The position numbers and the translations under genes are program-made. A stretch of DNA of 64,000 nt, taken from Mycoemilia scoparia. Lineage: Eukaryota; Kickxellomycota; Kickxellomycetes; Kickxellales; Kickxellaceae. Under the pieces are notes generated by a model. The model was not told the origin of the DNA and ran no database searches. It was given only the letters and a program-made list of their open reading frames with translations. The stretch covers positions 146,907-210,906 of the forward strand of contig JANBPU010000010.1 of assembly GCA_027575805.1 (NCBI GenBank). Direction: 5' to 3'. Of the stretch, positions 62,394-64,000 are shown one piece after another. The number at the start of each line of letters is the position of its first letter. Position 1 is the stretch's first letter.

Positions 62394-63470
62394 ATGATGT
62401 TGGGCTTCAAGGCATGGACACGCCTCCACGGGAACACCAAGATCCTATTAAGATTTGGAAATGTGAGGTCAAGGGCTGGCTATGCCACTATTGGAATGGG
62501 CAACAATCAACGCAAGAAAATTCTTGAAAGGCTCAAGAACGATAGCCCAGTTTTAATATTCGATCGAAAAAGCAAACCAGGCTCGTTCACGTGGCTTTAC
62601 GCATGTGCAGCTGGGCAGCTCTTATTTTGGTAAATGCCATAAACCAACCTCCAGTTAAACAATACCAAGAAAATTGATCAAGGTTACAACAGAGTGATAT
62701 GTGTTATTTTAGGATGAATTTGGCGGATATCGGATGGAGAGTGCTAACAGAAAAGGATGAGTATGTTGGACTTGCTTTAGAATCTGCCTGGGAGCATGTC
62801 AGATATCCGATCTGATTCTAATGACTAAAACCTGCTGCACTTGTAATTGTATATGTTGCTGATGATAACTATGACTATGATGGTTAGGGAGACAGGGGAA
62901 ATCCAGCCGGCTTCAAAGTTAAAACGTGGGACAGTTGCGGCTGGAACAATGTTACTAGGATGTGGTGTCTCAGCGCTTCTATTTTTCTATGGAAGCAGGT
63001 AATGTCATATTGTTAATCACAGAGTAAATAAAGACAATGGCTTTGGATCTACTTGGGGCTTCATCGTATTTCTTCAATGCCCGATAATGTAGGTGCGTCT
63101 TGAAGGCGTATGTAACCAATAGTGGCACAGCGATAAGACTAGAGACGGCGGCCTTGTTTGGAGATAAGGTCAAGAGCTATCCCTTATCCACCATGTTTTC
63201 AAGAGGCAAGCTCTGTGTAACCGGAGGTATGGAAGAGCGCCAATATGCAATTGCTTGAACCAGACCTATGTGACTGTATTTGTGCCTAACTCTGAGCTAT
63301 GACCTTTAAAACATGTAGGAAAAAACCTTACTTATGATCACAAGAACACTCAGTATATACTCAATAGTGAGCTTGAACGCATGGGATTTGTCTTGGATCG
63401 CAGAGGTTACTTTAGAAACCCCGTAGACTTTGACATCCTGTTCTTCCGGAATATAATAGTCGCACCGTAG
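62394..63470 (+). CDS. TMEM223: TMEM223-like mitochondrial inner-membrane protein
   Basis: Five exons: 62394-62629, 62713-62760, 62888-62998, 63093-63226 and 63319-63470; product 226 aa (human 202). Human TMEM223 is linked to cytochrome c oxidase assembly or translation. The N terminus is basic (MMLGFKAWTRLHGNTKILLR), a probable presequence. VLIFDRKSKPGSFTWLYACA leads into the first membrane segment, with a second at AAGTMLLGCGVSALLFFYGS; the human protein has the same pair around VLLFEHDRGRFF and CGAIGALVLGAG. The C-terminal soluble part (LKAYVTNSGTAIRLETAALFG) matches the human VVLRAGGQQVTL segment. ATG 62397 is an equally possible start. Confidence 0.82.
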
Positions 63471-64000
63471 TACTGGAATTACTTCGACTGATCTTTCTTT
63501 GTATGCTGCTGCACCAAAACCCCTTTTCCTTTGAAAATTGCAATAAACCACGAAACTTTGACAAAAGAATACATGCATGACTATTGCTGAAAACAATTGG
63601 CCATGGCGCAAGACAAAGCCGTTGGCTGGCTCAGTTGACGTACATTTTGGTACTTTACCACGGTCAAGTGACTTTGCAGGATCGCTAGCGATCGCAACTC
63701 TCCCACGCTCTCTAAAGCAGTGCTAGCAGAAGTGGCGGTGATAGTGGTGGTGGTAGTGACAACAGCAGCAGATCTGTCACCACTGCTTGGCTTCTTTAAG
63801 CTATCAGAATGAATAAACTCGATGTATGCCCCATTTGCTGCGTAAAGTATAAATTGACAGAGAAAGAACAAAGGAGCAAGCCCAACTCCATCTTTCTCAG
63901 CATCTTTTAACATATTCTTTTAACCGATTACACACACACACACACACACTCTCCATCTTTCTCAGCATCTTTTAACATATTCTTTTAACCGATTACACAC
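63471..64000. other. 3' side of TMEM223 and window end
   Basis: No firmly supported gene. A minus-strand frame starting at ATG 63913 has a hydrophobic stretch and a Thr-run, but no family match. Confidence 0.5.
63886..64000. repeat. 65-base-period tandem duplication with (CA)n
   Basis: Bases 63886-63935 recur exactly at 63951-64000 (50 of 50 identical), separated by a CA run (63930-63949). The second copy reaches the window edge, so the array may continue. Confidence 0.9.

Noticed and set aside
63581..63913. Minus-strand 110-codon frame starting at ATG 63913, with a hydrophobic stretch.
   Set aside because: Low complexity (Thr and Ala/Ser runs), no family match, and the continuation would overlap the last TMEM223 exon antisense.

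Overview
The window is nuclear DNA of a fungus. The genes carry short spliceosomal introns (about 50-170 bases, up to eight per gene). The gene set is eukaryotic and fungal in flavour: a CreC/WDR20-type WD protein, an Spt23/Mga2-type regulator, Ymr31/Kgd4, Nsp1/Nup62 and Dbp4. Several features fit an early-diverging lineage better than a yeast: a ClpX with an IGF loop, an EBP-type sterol isomerase, complex I NDUFS4, TMEM223, and a high intron load with an unusual share of GC-AG introns. The species cannot be named from the sequence. There is no virus, prophage or CRISPR array, and no tRNA or rRNA gene that I could recognise.

Layout. 1-2742: no gene. 2743-4518 (+): arrestin-like trafficking adaptor. 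4519-7256: AT-rich, no gene. 7366-8940 (+): UDP-glucose 4-epimerase with a puzzling membrane-type open frame spliced in frame to its 5' end. 9673-12648 (-): COPI beta subunit. 15014-17273 (+): two-RRM RNA-binding protein of the MSSP/RBMS type. 18055-19263 (+): isopentenyl-diphosphate isomerase. 19581-22842 (-): MLH1. 23145-24672 (-): NASP/Sim3-type histone chaperone. 25154-28018 (-): large unrecognised, probably mitochondrial, helical-repeat protein, divergent from 28340-30541 (+) Nsp1/Nup62. 30751-31464 (-): EBP-type sterol isomerase. 32275-34942 (-): mitochondrial ClpX. 36116-39009 (-): Dbp4 helicase, divergent from 39301-40416 (+) prohibitin-2. 40757-41478 (+): small gene, possibly Rec114-like. 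41479-42472: two kinds of small inverted-repeat element. 42473-44603 (+): eIF2A. 44962-45754 (-): NDUFS4, divergent from 46093-46546 (+) KGD4, which converges on 46913-48844 (-) dihydrolipoyl dehydrogenase. 49551-51374 (-): Sec12/PREB, divergent from 51744-54120 (+) CreC/WDR20. 54440-58345 (-): Spt23/Mga2-like protein. 58346-60215: no gene. 60216-61980 (-): SLC35C2/Ymd8-type transporter, divergent from 62394-63470 (+) TMEM223. The window ends in a 65-base tandem duplication.

How the genes relate. There is no operon-like logic, but several neighbours share a theme. COPI beta and Sec12 act in opposite directions at the ER-Golgi border. NDUFS4, KGD4 and LPD1 sit side by side and join the TCA cycle to complex I. 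IDI1 and the EBP isomerase belong to isoprenoid and sterol synthesis, and Spt23/Mga2 relatives control membrane lipid unsaturation in yeast. ClpX, prohibitin-2, TMEM223 and the helical-repeat protein add a strong mitochondrial component. I rebuilt the exon structures by hand from splice signals, frame and family alignment. The most striking result is that six, probably seven, of about 67 introns must start with GC instead of GT.
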